DNA of 64,000 nt from Chelonoidis abingdonii (lineage: Eukaryota; Chordata; Testudines; Testudinidae), in contig NC_133770.1 of NCBI RefSeq assembly GCF_003597395.2, forward strand, positions 293,544,253 through 293,608,252, read 5' to 3'. Below, piece after piece: positions 12,961 through 25,041 of this stretch. Below the pieces are notes generated by a model. That model saw only the letters and a list, made by a program, of their open reading frames with translations. It made no database searches and had not been told where the DNA came from. The position numbers and the translations under genes were made by a program. Every line of letters begins with the position of its first letter. The first letter of the stretch is position 1.

Positions 12961-13261
12961 TGCTAGAACAATAGCTTGCTCAGTTGTAAATTTAAAAAAA
13001 TGTACCCTTCTCCCCTGGAGGAGGTGTCAAATCTATTAACAAGAATCCCTCTCTTCTTACAAGTGTGGTGAATTTTCCTCCTCCGCGATCAGTCTAGACT
13101 AAAGAAAAGGAAACTGGGGACCAGCTCGTGTAGACTTCCACATGCAGAAATGTCATTAAAGCCATTAAAGTGGGAGCTCAACAAGCCAAGGGTTTGCAGA
13201 ACTTCCCAAACTTTGCTTAGAGATGATCATTCACAGTGGTTAAGTAGAACTGCATTTAGAT

Positions 13262-13870
13262 CCAAAGGGGATCATAGATTTCAGGGCCAGAAGGGACCAT
13301 TATGATTATCTAGTCTGACCTCCTATATAACACAGACCAGAGAATCTCCCCAAAATTCCTAGAGCTTCCCTTTTAGAAAAAAACATCCAATCTTGATTAA
13401 AATGGTCAGTGATGGTGGATCCACTATGACATTTGGTAAATTATTCCAATGATTAATTACTCTCACCATTAAAAATGTATGCCTTATTTCCAGTCTGAAT
13501 TTGTCTAGCTTAAACTTTCAGCCATTGGATCATGTTATACCTTCCTGTGCTGGATTGAAGAGCCCATTATTAAATACACTGCTACCTCGATATAACGCCA
13601 CCGGATATAACACGAATTTGGATATAACGCAGTAAAGCAGTGCTCCGGGGGGGCAGGGCTGCGCACTCTGGTGGATCAAAGCAAGTTCAATATAACATGA
13701 TTTCACCTGTAACGCAGTAAGATTTTTTGGCTCCCAAGGACAGCATTATATCAAGGGAGAAATGTATTAGTTTCCCATGAAGGTACTTATAGACTGAAAT
13801 CAAGTCACCCCTTAACCTTCTCTTTGATCAAGCTTTCTATAAAGCATGTTTTCTACGATCTGGATATCCA
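13262..13870 (-). mobile_element. CR1 LINE 3' tail, antisense, split by a MITE
   Basis: The sequence starts with 'tcatagatttcagggccaga', a CR1 3' end, and continues with CR1 3' UTR and the end of the reverse transcriptase. It is interrupted at 13577-13764 by a MITE and resumes at 13767 with 'ttagtttcccatgaaggtac'. Confidence 0.85.
13577..13764. mobile_element. Tc1/mariner-type MITE with TA duplication
   Basis: This 188-bp element starts CACTGCTACCTCGATATAAC. Its other end reads CATTTCTCCCTTGATATAAT on the opposite strand, giving inverted repeats of about 22 bp. TA lies on both sides (13575-13576 and 13765-13766). It has no coding capacity and sits inside a CR1 tail, so it is younger than that CR1. 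Confidence 0.85.
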
Positions 13871-14937
13871 GTGCTTCAGACAACAAATATTGCTGCAAAG
13901 TGAATGAGATTGCTGTATAAACACAGGTTACTTCACACAGCCCAGACAAAATGGCTTCTATTTGGCTGGTTGGGTTTTTTTTCAACTGGAGTAAAGAGTT
14001 ATTTTCTCTGTAACCTTGCACAGTTCAGAAAGCAAACAAGTCTTAATACACAAACGTGTATTTCTGTGACCAAGGTAAAGGAAGGAAGGAGTGGTTTTTG
14101 GTATCAATTCTAACCCTAGGCATTGCTGTGAAAAAGCCTGTAGCATCGTAACAGGAGAAGAGAGGATGCAGAAGTGAGCATCATACAGATCAGCCTACAC
14201 TAGTATGGAAGGATTTTTTTTAAAAAAGTCTCCACATTCAGTTAAAAAAAAAAAAAAGCAATGCACTGTACATTTCCTGCAGTCCTGAAACACAATATGG
14301 GGAAACCTTCAGAGTCCATCTGAAAAGCCCTGTATTAGCTAACTAACTAACTAAATATCCAAAGCAAGTGTGAGGAAATCTGAAGCAATAAAAAAATACA
14401 TTTATTTCTTCACATTTATTTTTTTAAAAAAGCCTGTCTGTAGGTCTAAATGCTTTTACAAATGTGTAAACCTACACACAACCACGGATAAAACTCCTTT
14501 CCATAAGGATACCATACCCCGCACAGCAGTTATATTTTATAGCATCCACAAGTGCGGTAGGCACTTCACTGGCAATCCCGAGAAGACAGGTCTCAAACCT
14601 GCAATCAGATCTGATAACAGGGATCTCTGTGTTAGTGCAGAGCCCCACTCACCTCAGTGGATACGAGGGCCTGCCTATGTGGATCTGTTTACAGGTCTGG
14701 GCCCTAAACAATGAACATATTAAATGAGAGAGGCTATTCCACATATCAGGGAGGAAAGGGTTTATAGTTCTTTGCAATGATTGCATGATACATTTTCTTT
14801 CCCCACAATACAGTCCTCAAACCAGGAAGTGCCACTGGCAGCTTAGGCTCCACCTTCTAGGCAGCTGGTGTGGAGGAGAGGGTATGAGGAAGGGAAGGAT
14901 GCCTTGACAGGGCCATTTAGGGATATGGGGCAAAAGT
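13871..14937. other. Gene-free stretch, nothing recognised
   Basis: It contains homopolymer runs at 14214-14256 and a short (ctaa)n run at 14337-14353. The frame at 14370-14714 (114 codons) has no family features and no splice context. No gene or named repeat is supported. Confidence 0.4.
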
Positions 14938-15035
14938 CTGTTGGATGATCTAATTGGGGATTGGTCCTGCTTTGAGCAGGGGGTTGGACTAAATGATCTC
15001 CTGAGGTTCCTTCCAACTCTGATGTTCTATGATTC
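14938..15035 (+). mobile_element. CR1 LINE 3' tip, sense
   Basis: A 5'-truncated CR1 tail in sense orientation. It carries 'ggggttggactaaatgatct' and ends in 'gttctatgattc', the characteristic CR1 3' terminus. Confidence 0.85.
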
Positions 15036-15751
15036 ACATATATGAGATTACTGAGTGTAGGCATCTGCATGTCTAGGTATTTTTTTAATTTATTTTAAAT
15101 TGTTAAAAAGTGGACTTTTTTTTTTAAGGCAAAGCGACAGAAGTGAGATTTTAGCAGTGACTTGAAAAAGGTGGAGCTGGAGGTGTGTCAAATAGATTTT
15201 GGACAGGAGTTCCAATGTAAGAGGCAATATGAAAGAAGGTAAGGAGACTAAAGGGATTTTGGAGAGGGCATCATTAGCAGAGTGGCAAGGGTGAGAGAGG
15301 ATATGGAAGGAGATGCAAGCCGGACCGCCATAGTACTTTGGACATCCTGAAGGAGAACAGGGTTAGCATCACAGAGATCAGAGAAGATGAGACTGCAGTA
15401 GTTAATGCAGGTCAGGGATTGTCACATGGGTGTGGACATGTGATTTGGCCATTGAGAGAGACAGAAAAGGTGGAAAATATTTATATAATATAAGCACTTC
15501 CTCATGAAGTGGTCACTACCTGAATAGGTGGTTGGAAAGAATGGGAGCAGCCAGGGATGATCCCAGAGCTCTTGGCTTGAGTTAGAGGACATATTGGCAG
15601 CAATGGAAAATGTGAGTAACAAAGATTCAGTTTGGTCATAATCACACACTACCACAAAATTGCCTAACAAAACAACAGCCATATTCATCTGACCATTACA
15701 TCACACAACCCACCACTCCCCCAGAACCTGAGACTATAGATTAATTTTGTA
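15036..15751. other. Gene-free stretch, nothing recognised
   Basis: No coding, RNA or repeat feature is supported. The 88-codon minus-strand frame at 15422-15688 has no recognisable content. Confidence 0.4.
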
Positions 15752-16991
15752 GCATAGAATCATAAAATTGTGGACTGGAAGGGACTTCAAGAGGTCATCT
15801 AGTCCAGTCCCCTGCACTCATGGCAGGACTAAGTATTATCTAGACCATCCCTGGCAGGTGTTTGTCTAATCTGCTCTTAAAAATCTCCAATGATGGAGAT
15901 TCCACAACCTCCAGTGCTTTTATTCCAGTGCTTATTATTTATTCCAGTGCTTAACCACCCTGACTGGAAGTTTTTCCTAATGTCCAACCTAAACCTCTGT
16001 GCTGCAATTTAAGCCCATTGCTTCTTGTCCTATCCTCAGAGGTTAACAAGAACAATTTATTTCTCTCCTTGTAACAACCTTTTATGTACTTGAAAACTGT
16101 TATCATGTCCCCTTTGTCTTCTCTTTTTTTCCAGACTAAACAAACCCAAATTTTTACAGTCTTCCCTCATAGGTCGTTTTCTAGACCTTTAAAACATTTT
16201 TGTTGCTCTTCTCTGGGCTTTCTCCAGTTTGTCCAAATCTTTCCTGAAATGTGGCACCCAGAACTGGACACAATACTACAAATGAGATTTACTTAGCACA
16301 TGCATCTGACAAAGTGGGTATTCACCCACAAAAGCTCATGCTCCAAAACGTCTGTTAGTCTATAAGGTGCTACAGGACTCTTTGCTGCTTTTACAGATCC
16401 AAACTAACACGGCTACCTCTCTGATACTTAGCACAGAGTAGAGCGGAAGAATTTCTTCTCGTATCTTGCTTACAAAACTCCTGTTTATACAGCCCAGAAT
16501 GTTTAGTTTTTTTGCAACAGTATTACACTGACTCATATTTAGCTTGTGATCTGCTATGACCTCCAGATCTCTTTCCACAGTTCTCCTTCCTAGGCAGTCA
16601 TTTCCCATTTGTATGTGTGCAACTGATTGTTCCTTCCTAAGTGGAGTACTTTGCATTTGTCCTTATTGAATTTCATCCTATTTACCTCAGACCATTTCTC
16701 CAGTTTGTCCAAATCATTTTGAATTTTAATCCTATTCTCCAAAGCACTTGCAACCCCTCCCAGATTTGGATTGTCCACAAACTTTATCAGTGTACTCTCT
16801 ATGCCATTATCTAAATAACTGATGAAGATACTACACAGACCCAGACCCAGAACTGATCCTTCTGGGGCCCCACTTGATATGTCCTTCCAGTTTGACTGTG
16901 AACCATTGATAACTCTCTGGGAATGGTTTTTTTCAACCAATTATGCACCCACCTTATAGTAGCTCCATCTAGGGTGTATTTCTGAGCATGC
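15752..16991 (-). mobile_element. CR1 LINE, antisense, with dead reverse transcriptase
   Basis: The 3' tip is at 15752 ('catagaatcataaaattgtg'). The minus strand then runs through the 3' UTR into the reverse transcriptase at 16940-16360. Motifs seen include SSGAPEGSVLG, a catalytic box reading FVDNPNLGG instead of FADDTKLGG, MKFNKDKCKVLHLGRNN and LPLYSVL. The change in the catalytic box removes one of the two aspartates, so the copy is inactive. A PLE end is nested at 16300-16435 and a solo LTR follows at 16992. Confidence 0.9.
16300..16435 (+). mobile_element. PLE terminal fragment nested in CR1, 9-bp TSD
   Basis: This 136-bp insertion is flanked by ACTTAGCAC at 16291-16299 and 16436-16444. 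It contains a decayed hammerhead-like core: CTGACAA, the stem GTGGGT/ACCCAC, then AAAA, with position G8 and the GAAA box both mutated. It ends in 'taacacggctacctctctga'. Homologous copies lie at 25633-25805, 32201-32330 and 57247-57492. Confidence 0.85.
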
Positions 16992-17679
16992 TGTGATGAA
17001 CTAGTGAAACTGCCCACCAGCATGGCAGGGATTAAAGAAAGCCTTGCCCCCATTATACCTGCAGCCAATGCCAGGCCTGGACGGGGAGAAAAGGGGAGTG
17101 CCAGGCTCAGTTGGGAGCTAACTGGCAAAGAGGCAGGAGCTAGCTCCCTGTCTACCTGAGGGGAAGTGTCACTAGCCTGACAGCTGAAGCAGCCACCAGG
17201 GAGTAAGGACTGTCTTCCCAGCCAGGGCAAGCTGTGGAGCAGATCTCAGAGCCTCTGGCAACTCGGGGAACTGGGTGACGGAAGTCCAGAGATCTCATGG
17301 GGTTCAGCTTTACCAAACCTATGGCTGCCCTGGCCGAAGGAGCCTGGGACCATGGCTGGGCACTGCCCAAGGTCCATAAGTGGGTGCTACTGGAAGCAAG
17401 CCACCCCAATGACTTGAACTATAGGAGCCATGCCTCAAACTGAAGGGACAGTGGTAGGAGGTAGTGCTGGGAGGTGGATTTAGACTGCCTGCCTGTAGGG
17501 CCCCCTGTTCAGGGGTTGGCTCAGACAGGGCCCTGCTATGGGACCTGGTGGAGAGGGAGGGACCAGGGCCCCCTACCTCACCGCCTAGAAGACTGATGCA
17601 CCTCGACCAGGTAAACAAGGGTCCAGAGGTCAGGAGTGCCAGCCATTAGGCTGCCTGGCCCTCCAAGCACCCTGTTACA
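16992..17679. mobile_element. Solo LTR, 688 bp, 5-bp TSD CATGC
   Basis: The element starts TGTGATGAAC and ends CTGTTACA, so it has TG...CA termini with short inverted ends. It is flanked by identical CATGC at 16987-16991 and 17680-17684, a duplication length usual for LTR retrotransposons and retroviruses. No internal coding region remains, as expected after LTR-LTR recombination. The overlapping frames inside (139, 99, 85 and 61 codons) are not genes. Confidence 0.75.
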
Positions 17680-17809
17680 CATGCCTTGAAGGTAAATAGA
17701 TTCAGGCTTTTATGGATCAGAGAGAGATATGAACACATGATAAAGGCTCTCTTAATTTAGCTAAGACACCTCTTTTAAACCAGAGGACTGTTAATTCAGT
17801 CACCTGTGC

Positions 17810-18465
17810 TGATTGCAGTAGTAGCAATATCTTGATTTTAAAATTTTCAGTAATGTAAAAATTGTTCAAGTTGTTAATAATCCTCACTGTTAATGTGCAT
17901 TTTATTTCTGGTTTGCATTGTCTAGCTTTAACTCCAGCTATTGGATCTTGTTATACCTTTAACTGCTAGACTGAAGTTCCTGTTATCAAAATGTGTTCCT
18001 TAAGAAGGTACTCTAGACTGTGATCAAGTCACCCCTTAACCTTCTCTGTTACATTAAATAGATTGAGCTGTCTGAATCTGTCACTACAAGGCTTGTTTTC
18101 TAATCCTTTGATCTGTCTCTTGGCTCTTCTCTGAATCTTCTTGAAATGTGGACACCAGAACTGGACATAGTATTCCAGCATCGGTTGCACAAGTACAAAT
18201 ACACTGATAAAATGAGGTCTCTAGTCCTACTCCAGATTCCCTTGTTTATGCATCCACAAATTGCATTAGCCTTTTTGGCCACAGCATTGCACTAGGAGCT
18301 CCTGTTCAGCTGATTATCCACCATGACCCCCAAATCTCTTTGAGTCACTGCTTCCCAGGATAAAGTCCCCCATCCTGTAAGTATGACCTACATGCTTTGT
18401 TCTCAGATGCATACATTTACATTTGGCCGTATTAAAATGCATTTTGTTTGAAACAATGTAACTTT
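17810..18465 (-). mobile_element. CR1 LINE 3' part, antisense
   Basis: It carries the CR1 3' UTR phrase 'caccccttaaccttctctg'. The minus strand at 18282-18100 reads MAKKANAICGCINKG, the C-terminal reverse-transcriptase region of CR1. It is degraded by stops, and is a separate copy from 15752-16991 because it repeats the same part of the element. Confidence 0.85.
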
Positions 18466-20242
18466 TCCCCCTCTTGTTTTGGATTGTTACCTGTCAGGTC
18501 TGAAGGAGTTAACTGCTTTTCTTAAACAAGAAAAGCAATGCTGTGACTGAGGGAAAGCCTCTAAGCTTGAATTAACTATCAGGAAGAAACATCACTTTTG
18601 AGTAATTACTGCAAATCTCTAGGCACATAAACAGCAACTCGGCCGAAGTTCCACCTGGGGACAGTTGCATATACTGGTTTTGACCGGGTTCAAGAGGCCC
18701 AGCAAATAAAACTCAGAATTGTATGAAGTGGCTAACCTGACATGGAGGAGGTATCACTCTCCTTAGATCCAAGAATGGACATGAAGCTGCAACCAAAAGG
18801 GACAGACCCTGCAGGAAGGGTTTGGAGGACTTCAAAACCTACAAGGCCTCCATGTGGAAGATGGGTGACACTTTATAAGACAGCTATACATATAAGCTGT
18901 TTATTGGTTTCAAGGTATGCTTTCTCTGTAATGCTTTTATTCTAAATAAATACATTGCTTTATGCAAGTTGGCTGGGCACTGGTAAACTATGTCATAGCT
19001 CCTGGGAGATAACAGGATAGCGTTTGCTGAACTAAACTTGACTTACTAAGGTGATCACAGTGAATTTCAGGAGACATTGCAGCCTAAATCCCCAATCTGG
19101 ACAACAAGGAATGTGAGTTCCTGCCTTGACTAAGTATGTGTAGAGAGACTCTTTGTTAGAGGGGCCCAGGGGCATCTAAGAGGGACTGTGATAGTTACTG
19201 AGCTATCTCTGTAGCTGAACAGAGGATTTCCATTAAGGGCAAGCAGTCTAGTGGGTTCCATTACACCAACAATCTGAGAGCTGAACCAATCAGAACTCAG
19301 TGCAGAAAGGGTTATAAAGAGAAGAGCTGGAGACAAGTCTGGCCCGAGGACTCGGGGCTTGTCTTCACTTGAAACACTGCAGTGGCTTGGGCGGAGCAGG
19401 GGTGGGAAGAGGCGGGGCTGGGGTGCAGCAGGGGCGGGGCCATGGAGAAGAGAGAGGGCAGGGTCTGGAGCAGCATGCAGCTGTGTAGGGCACCAGGAAA
19501 TTTGGTGCCCTAAATTTCTGGTGCCATACGCAGCTTCATACTTTGCATATGGGTAAGGACAGCCCTGGTTAGGTCAGTGGATTTTTCATACCTCTGAGCA
19601 ACATAGCTGGTTAACCTAACTTTTTGGTGGAGACCAGACCTGAGTGGCTGAACAATGCAGGACTAGGATATGTTTGCTGTGAGATCTGCATCCCAGAGCC
19701 TATGCCACTTTGGATCTAGGTTACAAACTCCCTATTTTGCTGGAAGCTGAGGAGATGCCCATTATGGACTCTGGAACTGGAATGACTGCTGACTGGCTGT
19801 ATTTTTGGATTGCTTTTGCTGAGGACATTATGAGGAGTTTGGAGGAGAATTGTGAAGCTGCTGTTCTCCTCTGGCTTCTTGATGCCATGCTGCAGACTGA
19901 ACTTCTCTCTGTGGAAAAATGGAGGAGAATGTGTGCCTGTGTGAAAAGATTGGAGGGGAGTATGTGTGTACTAATGTATATGTAGGCCCTTTGTTTTCAG
20001 TTTTTATTGAATTTCCCTGAAAAATACTCAGGTTTTGAAAAACCCATTATTCAGGTTTTACTGATTTGTTTTTTAACCTGAATTTTGTAACTCCCCAGAC
20101 CTGTCATCCTGCTCTGGAAGGACAGATGATGGCTGCCTTCTGCAGGGTGGGAGGCCCTTCAGAGTCCCTGCCGGGTGGCACAGTACACCTGCACCAGGTA
20201 ACTGCTGGCTGCACTGGGGAGCTGGGTTTTGCCAGTTGAGAA
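18466..20242. other. Unclassified, probably LTR or other repeat-derived
   Basis: No gene is supported. Features such as AATAAA near 18945-18955 and compact GC-rich stretches at 19380-19480 suggest a decayed LTR-type element, but no paired ends or target duplication were found. The 91-codon frame at 19710-19985 has no recognisable content. A noisy copy of this whole stretch lies at about 27.7-29.35 kb. Confidence 0.35.
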
Positions 20243-20985
20243 TCATAGAATATTAGAGTTCGAAGAGACCTCAGGAGGTCATCTAGTCCAACCCCTGCTC
20301 AAAGCAGGACCAACCCCAACTAAATCATCCCAGCCAGGGCTTTGTCAAGCCCGGCTTTAAAAACCTCTAAGGAAGGAGATTCTACAGCCTCTCTAGGTAA
20401 CCCATTCCAGTGCTTCACCACCCTCCTAGTGAAATAGTGTTTCTTAATATCCAACTAGATCTCCCCCCACTGCAACTTGAGGCCATTGCTCCTTGTTCTG
20501 TCATCTGCCACCAGTGAGAACAACCCCGCTCCATCCTCTTTGGAACCCCCTTTCAGGTAACTGAAGGTTGCTATCAAATCCCCCATCACTCTTCTCTTCT
20601 GCAGACTATATAACCCCAGTTCTCTCAGCCTCTCCTCGTAAGTCATGTGCCCCAGCCCCCTAATCATTTTCGTTGACCTCCGCTGGACTCTCTCAAATTG
20701 TCCACATCCGTTCTGTAGTGGTGAGGGACCAAAGCAGGATGCAATTCTCCAGATATGGCCTCACCAGTGCTGAATAGAGGGGAATAATCACTTCCCTTAA
20801 TCTGCTGGTAATGCTCCTACTAATACGGCCCAATATGCCATTGGCCTTCTTGGCAACGAGGACACACTGCTGACTCATATCCAGCTTCTCATCCTCTGTA
20901 ATCCCCAGGTCCTTTTCTGCGGAATGGTTGCTTAGCCAGTTGGTCCCCAGCCTGTAGCGGTGCATAGGATTCTTCCTTCCTAAGT
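20243..20985 (-). mobile_element. CR1 LINE 3' end, antisense, well preserved
   Basis: The 3' tip starts at 20243 ('atcatagaatattagagttc'). The minus strand reads the C-terminal reverse transcriptase in two adjoining frames. These are 20965-20693, with SAEKDLGI, MSQQCVLVAKKANGILG and [13 protein letters not shown], and 20667-20455, with [19 protein letters not shown]. Little sequence has been lost, so this is one of the younger CR1 copies here. It is 5' truncated near 20985. Confidence 0.92.
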
Positions 20986-21385
20986 TCCCAACTGCTGCAG
21001 CAACAGGACGTCAGGGAGCTGAGGACTCCCTCCACCTCTTACCTGCCCCCCAGGAGTACCGGGCACTCACCCCCCCACTCTCGCTGCTGCACTACTGGGG
21101 AGGAGTGAGATGGGTTGGGAAGCCAAGTTCTGCAGCCAAGATCACCCAGCTGCTACAGTGATAGGCCTGCATGAAGTGGAAGGCTATCATCACCACTTCC
21201 CTGGCCACTGGCCCCCATGAGTACTGGCACCCCTCATCTCCCCACCTGCTGGCTCCTGTGGGTACTGGGCACCTCACCTCCTGGTCCCAATGAGTACTGG
21301 GAACCCCTCCCCCCAACCTGCTGGCCCTTTGTTTTTGTTTTTTACCCATTGTTCACTCTTTTTTACTTTTTGAATAAAGGCTGCA
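20986..21385. repeat. GC-rich stretch with a short internal repetition
   Basis: The phrase 'gagtactgg' with its neighbours recurs at roughly 45-bp steps between 21050 and 21310, suggesting a decayed short tandem repeat. No gene is supported. It abuts the TGTGAC start of the next LTR-like element. Confidence 0.35.
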
Positions 21386-22910
21386 TGTGACACTGTATAG
21401 AATCTGGGGGACGCTTTAGGATATTATGAATACCAATATTGTGAAATTACAATGAGTTGTGCCAGATATGCCATGTAAGGTATCTGCAAAAATGTTATAA
21501 TTTGCCAAGTATGATGATCTTGTTTGTGTGTTTGTATCACCCATGTATGGTAAATTTTATATGTCTGGTATGTCTGTAGTTCCAAACTTGTGCTGAATAT
21601 CTGGGTGACACCTCCAGACAGATAGGCAGTGCACTGCCTAGCCTGCTTGATGGCCCATCAAGGGACATCAGCTATACAACTGACCCATTGAGAAAAGGCA
21701 AGGGATACACCTTATGATTCAGCAAGGCAGGGCAGGCTTTAGCAGGTGCGGGGCCCAATTCGAATAGTTTCAACGGGGTCCCAGCAGGGATGACTGGAAA
21801 AAAACACACATAAAAAAACACGTGGATCTTGTACTCACCTGGTGGCTCTCCTAGTCTTCAGAGGCGGGTCCTTCACTCGCTCCAGGTCTTCGACAGCACT
21901 GAAAGACCTGCTGCTGAAGTGCTGCCTAAGACCTGGAGCACGTGAAGGACCCGCCGCCCAAGTGCTGCCCAAGACCCAGAGCGCTGCCGGGTGTCTAAAA
22001 ATTAAAATGGAACCTCTAGCCAAGAAGTTATTCTCGGCCACTTGCGCCCCCTGGAGGCCCTGTCACTGGGCGTGGGGCCCTCTTAGGCACAGGGCCCGAT
22101 TCGGGGGAATTGGTGGAATTGGCCTAAAGCCAGCCCTGCAGCAAGGCATGCAGGGGCATGCCTATGGACAAAATGCTGAGGCTTCCAGGCCATGTGCTGG
22201 GCAGCTTGTTTGGAACAAAGGAAATACATGTTGCATGGCAAAAGACTAAAAGGCAGCTGCATCTTCTCCATTTTATCTTTATTCCTGCTTCTTGTCTTCA
22301 TTCCTGCTTCTTATCTCTGGAGTAACGTTTCTACAAATGAAGCTCTGAACAAAGGACTGAATGATCGATCCAAGCTGTGGACGTATTCCAGAGTGACTTT
22401 CAAGCCAGCAAACTCTCACGTACGGCTAAGAACCTGATACGTGGACTTTACATCTTTGTATGTATCTGAGTACTTTACCATTTAACAACTCTCTTCTTCT
22501 TCTCTTTTTTTCTTTATAATGAACCTTTAGTTTTAGACATTAAAGGATTGGCTGGCAGCTTGGTATTTTGGGTAAGATCCAAACCTATACTGAGCTGGTG
22601 AGGTGGCTGAGCCTTTGGGGCCAGAAGAACCTTTTGTATGTGGGAGCAAAGTTTTTTAAAATAACTTCTCACTGAACTGGACCTAGGTGCAGATTGGGAG
22701 CCAGAACTGGAATGCAATAAAGGGGGCCCTGTGATTTCCTTTTTTACTTCTTAATAACCAGTGTGGGGGACCGGAAACTTAGTTTGTGACTGGTTGGGGA
22801 GTTTAATTTCAGTGTTACTCCCAAGACTGGTGGGTATCTTCTCTCCCTGTTGCAGCCTGCCCTGACCTTGGCATTTCCAATGAGGGCTGCCCTAGGCACC
22901 CTGGGTCACA
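21386..22910. mobile_element. Probable solo LTR, interrupted by a hAT
   Basis: It starts TGTGACACTG and ends GGGTCACA, giving inverted TGTGAC/GTCACA termini. Without the nested hAT (21728-22138 plus its 8-bp duplication) it is about 1.1 kb. The flanks are CTGCA and CTGAT, so a clean 5-bp duplication is not visible; this weakens the call. A similar block ('aacctttagttttag.cattaaaggattgg') recurs in simpler form near 24640-24680. Confidence 0.5.
21728..22138. mobile_element. Non-autonomous hAT element with perfect 8-bp TSD
   Basis: This 411-bp element starts CAGGGCAGGCTTTAG and ends CTAAAGCCAGCCCTG, which are inverted repeats with one mismatch. It is flanked by identical CAGCAAGG at 21720-21727 and 22139-22146. 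The opposing frames at 21835-22249 are not genes. Confidence 0.9.
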
Positions 22911-23185
22911 CTGATAAATTTATGGGAAATTTTAACCAAAACAAACACTGAAAACAAAGAGTCTTAAGTATGTCTTGCACTGAAACGTATGTAATGGGAA
23001 CAAAATGGAGACGTCTATGTAAGAACACCCGCAGAGTTACTGCATAATAGTTATTTAAGAAAAAGTTTTCATAAATATTCTAAATCTAATTGCAGATTTT
23101 TATGTATTAAATGTAGGTCTTTAAATCACAATTTGAGGACTTCAGTAACTCAGACATAGGTTAGGGGTTTGTTACAGGAGTGGGT

Positions 23186-23275
23186 AGGTGAGATTCTGTG
23201 GCCTGCATTCTGCAGGAGGTCAAACTAGATGATCATAATGGTCCCTTCTGACCTTAAAGTCTGAGTCTATAATGC
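23186..23275 (+). mobile_element. CR1 LINE 3' tip, sense
   Basis: The phrase 'gcaggaggtcaaactagatg' followed by 'cataatggtcccttctgacc' is the CR1 3' terminus in sense orientation. Confidence 0.8.
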
Positions 23276-23459
23276 CTTAAACTCTGTTAATCTGTATCAG
23301 CAGTTTTATTCTGTGTAACACTTTTAAACAAGCCCTGAAAAGACTGAGCTCTGGTCTGTGCTTCAGCAGAAAAGCAGGCTGAAATGCAGGAATAAAGGAG
23401 TGTATTAGTTATATCACCTCAGTACCCCCATTGCCCATTACACATACTTGAAAAATTGG

Positions 23460-23990
23460 AAAGGGTGCAGAAAAGAGCTACAAGAATCTGAGCTCTAGAA
23501 AAAAACACCTTATAGTGACAGATTTAAAAAGCTCCGTGTGGTTATTTTATCCATCTTCTCTTTGATCAGTTAAATAGGATAAGTGACTTGATCATGGTCT
23601 ACACGTATCTATGTGGGGATTATAAGATTTTGTATAATAGAGGGCTCTTTAATCTCGCAGACAAAGGCATAACAAAATCAAGTTGCTGGAATCTGAAACT
23701 AGACAAATTCAGACTAGAAATGAGGTACTTCTTAATAGTGGCAGTAATTAATCAATCATTGGAACAGATTACCACAGGAAGTGATGAATTCTCCAACACT
23801 TGAAGTCTTTAAATATACATTGTCTTTCTAAAAAATATGCTTTAGCTCAACAAGAAGCTATGGGGCTAATGCAGGAATCACTTTGCAATTCCCATAGACT
23901 CTGTTATGAAGGAGGTCAGATTACCACTGAAATGTTGGCAGACCAGATGCCAGCTGTTGCAAAGGCCTCAGGCCTCACTGATCATTAACA
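23460..23990 (+). mobile_element. CR1 LINE 3' UTR, sense, degraded
   Basis: Recognisable blocks in order are 'gaaagggtgcagaaaagagc', 'attggaacagattaccacag' and 'gaagtgatgaattctcca', which are CR1 3' UTR landmarks. The 62- to 71-codon frames here are by-products. Confidence 0.75.
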
Positions 23991-23995
23991 AATGC

Positions 23996-25021
23996 ATAGC
24001 TGAAAAGCCGGCTGGCTTACCTGTGGTTTAGTATAGTTAACATAGATATTAGTCTTATAAGAATGTGTTCAGTGTTTAGACTTTATGGAATGCTTGTAGG
24101 ATGCCACATGTAGTAGTCCTGCTTATACTATTTGTATCCCATACTGTAAAGTAATACTTAAGTGTTGGCTTTATAACTGTACAGTGTTTATTCTGAAACT
24201 CTAACTCTCCAAACAGGAGAAAAAACCTCATCTAATGCAAAGTGCTGGATCCCTACAGAAGGTGTTATCTCTTATCCTTCAGAAGGACTGCTTGATCCAA
24301 ATGGTCCATTGTGGAACAAAGACTTTGTTGATCGGTCCCTCTACCCACCCACGGAGAGGTTATGTGCAGAACAACTTGTCTCATCAGCTTGGACTCCAGG
24401 GAGGTTGCGATAATCACTGACCAGAAGGAATTGTGGTCTTTTTTTGATGTTTGGACTCTAAATGACAAAGATTCCTAAACATAAACAAGAGTCCTCACGA
24501 CTAACCAGGGTTTGACCTAATGGACGTACAAAGCTGGCATATTTCAGGAGCTCTATCATGATCTAATAACTAAAATTGCTTTTGTGCATGTATGTTCATC
24601 TGTTTTAACTTTGTAAATGACTTAGTTCTTTTTCCTACTTAATAAACCTTTAGTTAGTTTATTACAGAATTGGCTACAAGCATTGTCTTTGGTGTGAGAT
24701 TTCAGGTGCAAATTGACCTGGGGTAAGTGACTGGTCCTTTGGCACTGGGCATAACCTGAATATTTTGTGATCTTCGGTGTAAAGGGACCATCTATCACAG
24801 GGCCAAGCTTGCCTGGGTGGCAAGATAGATCAGAATGCTCAAGGGGACTGTCTGTGCCTCCAAATTAAGGCTGTATAGCGCCTGAGGAATTTACACACGT
24901 TACTTAGTTGGTGTAATCTAATTATACAACTTACAGCCAGTTTGGGGTTTGTGCCCAGCTTCTTAACAGTACATCCTGAGGTTGGTATTGTAGCTTGTGA
25001 GCTTCTCCAGACAGCGTGACA
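23996..25021. mobile_element. Probable solo LTR, about 1 kb, TSD ATCAT
   Basis: Identical ATCAT lies at 23991-23995 and 25022-25026. The element between them starts TAACAAATGC, so the canonical TG would be mutated to TA, and ends TGACA. A polyadenylation-like AATAAA lies near 24641, followed by a block similar to that in 21386-22910. The non-canonical start keeps the confidence moderate. Confidence 0.5.
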
Positions 25022-25041
25022 ATCATGATTATCCCTTATGC

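Noticed and set aside
14337..14353. (ctaa)n run as an interstitial telomere repeat
   Set aside because: The unit is four bases, not TTAGGG/CCCTAA, and only about four units are present.
16811..17618. Overlapping frames of 85-139 codons
   Set aside because: They lie across a CR1 reverse transcriptase and a solo LTR with a clean 5-bp duplication; no independent coding evidence.
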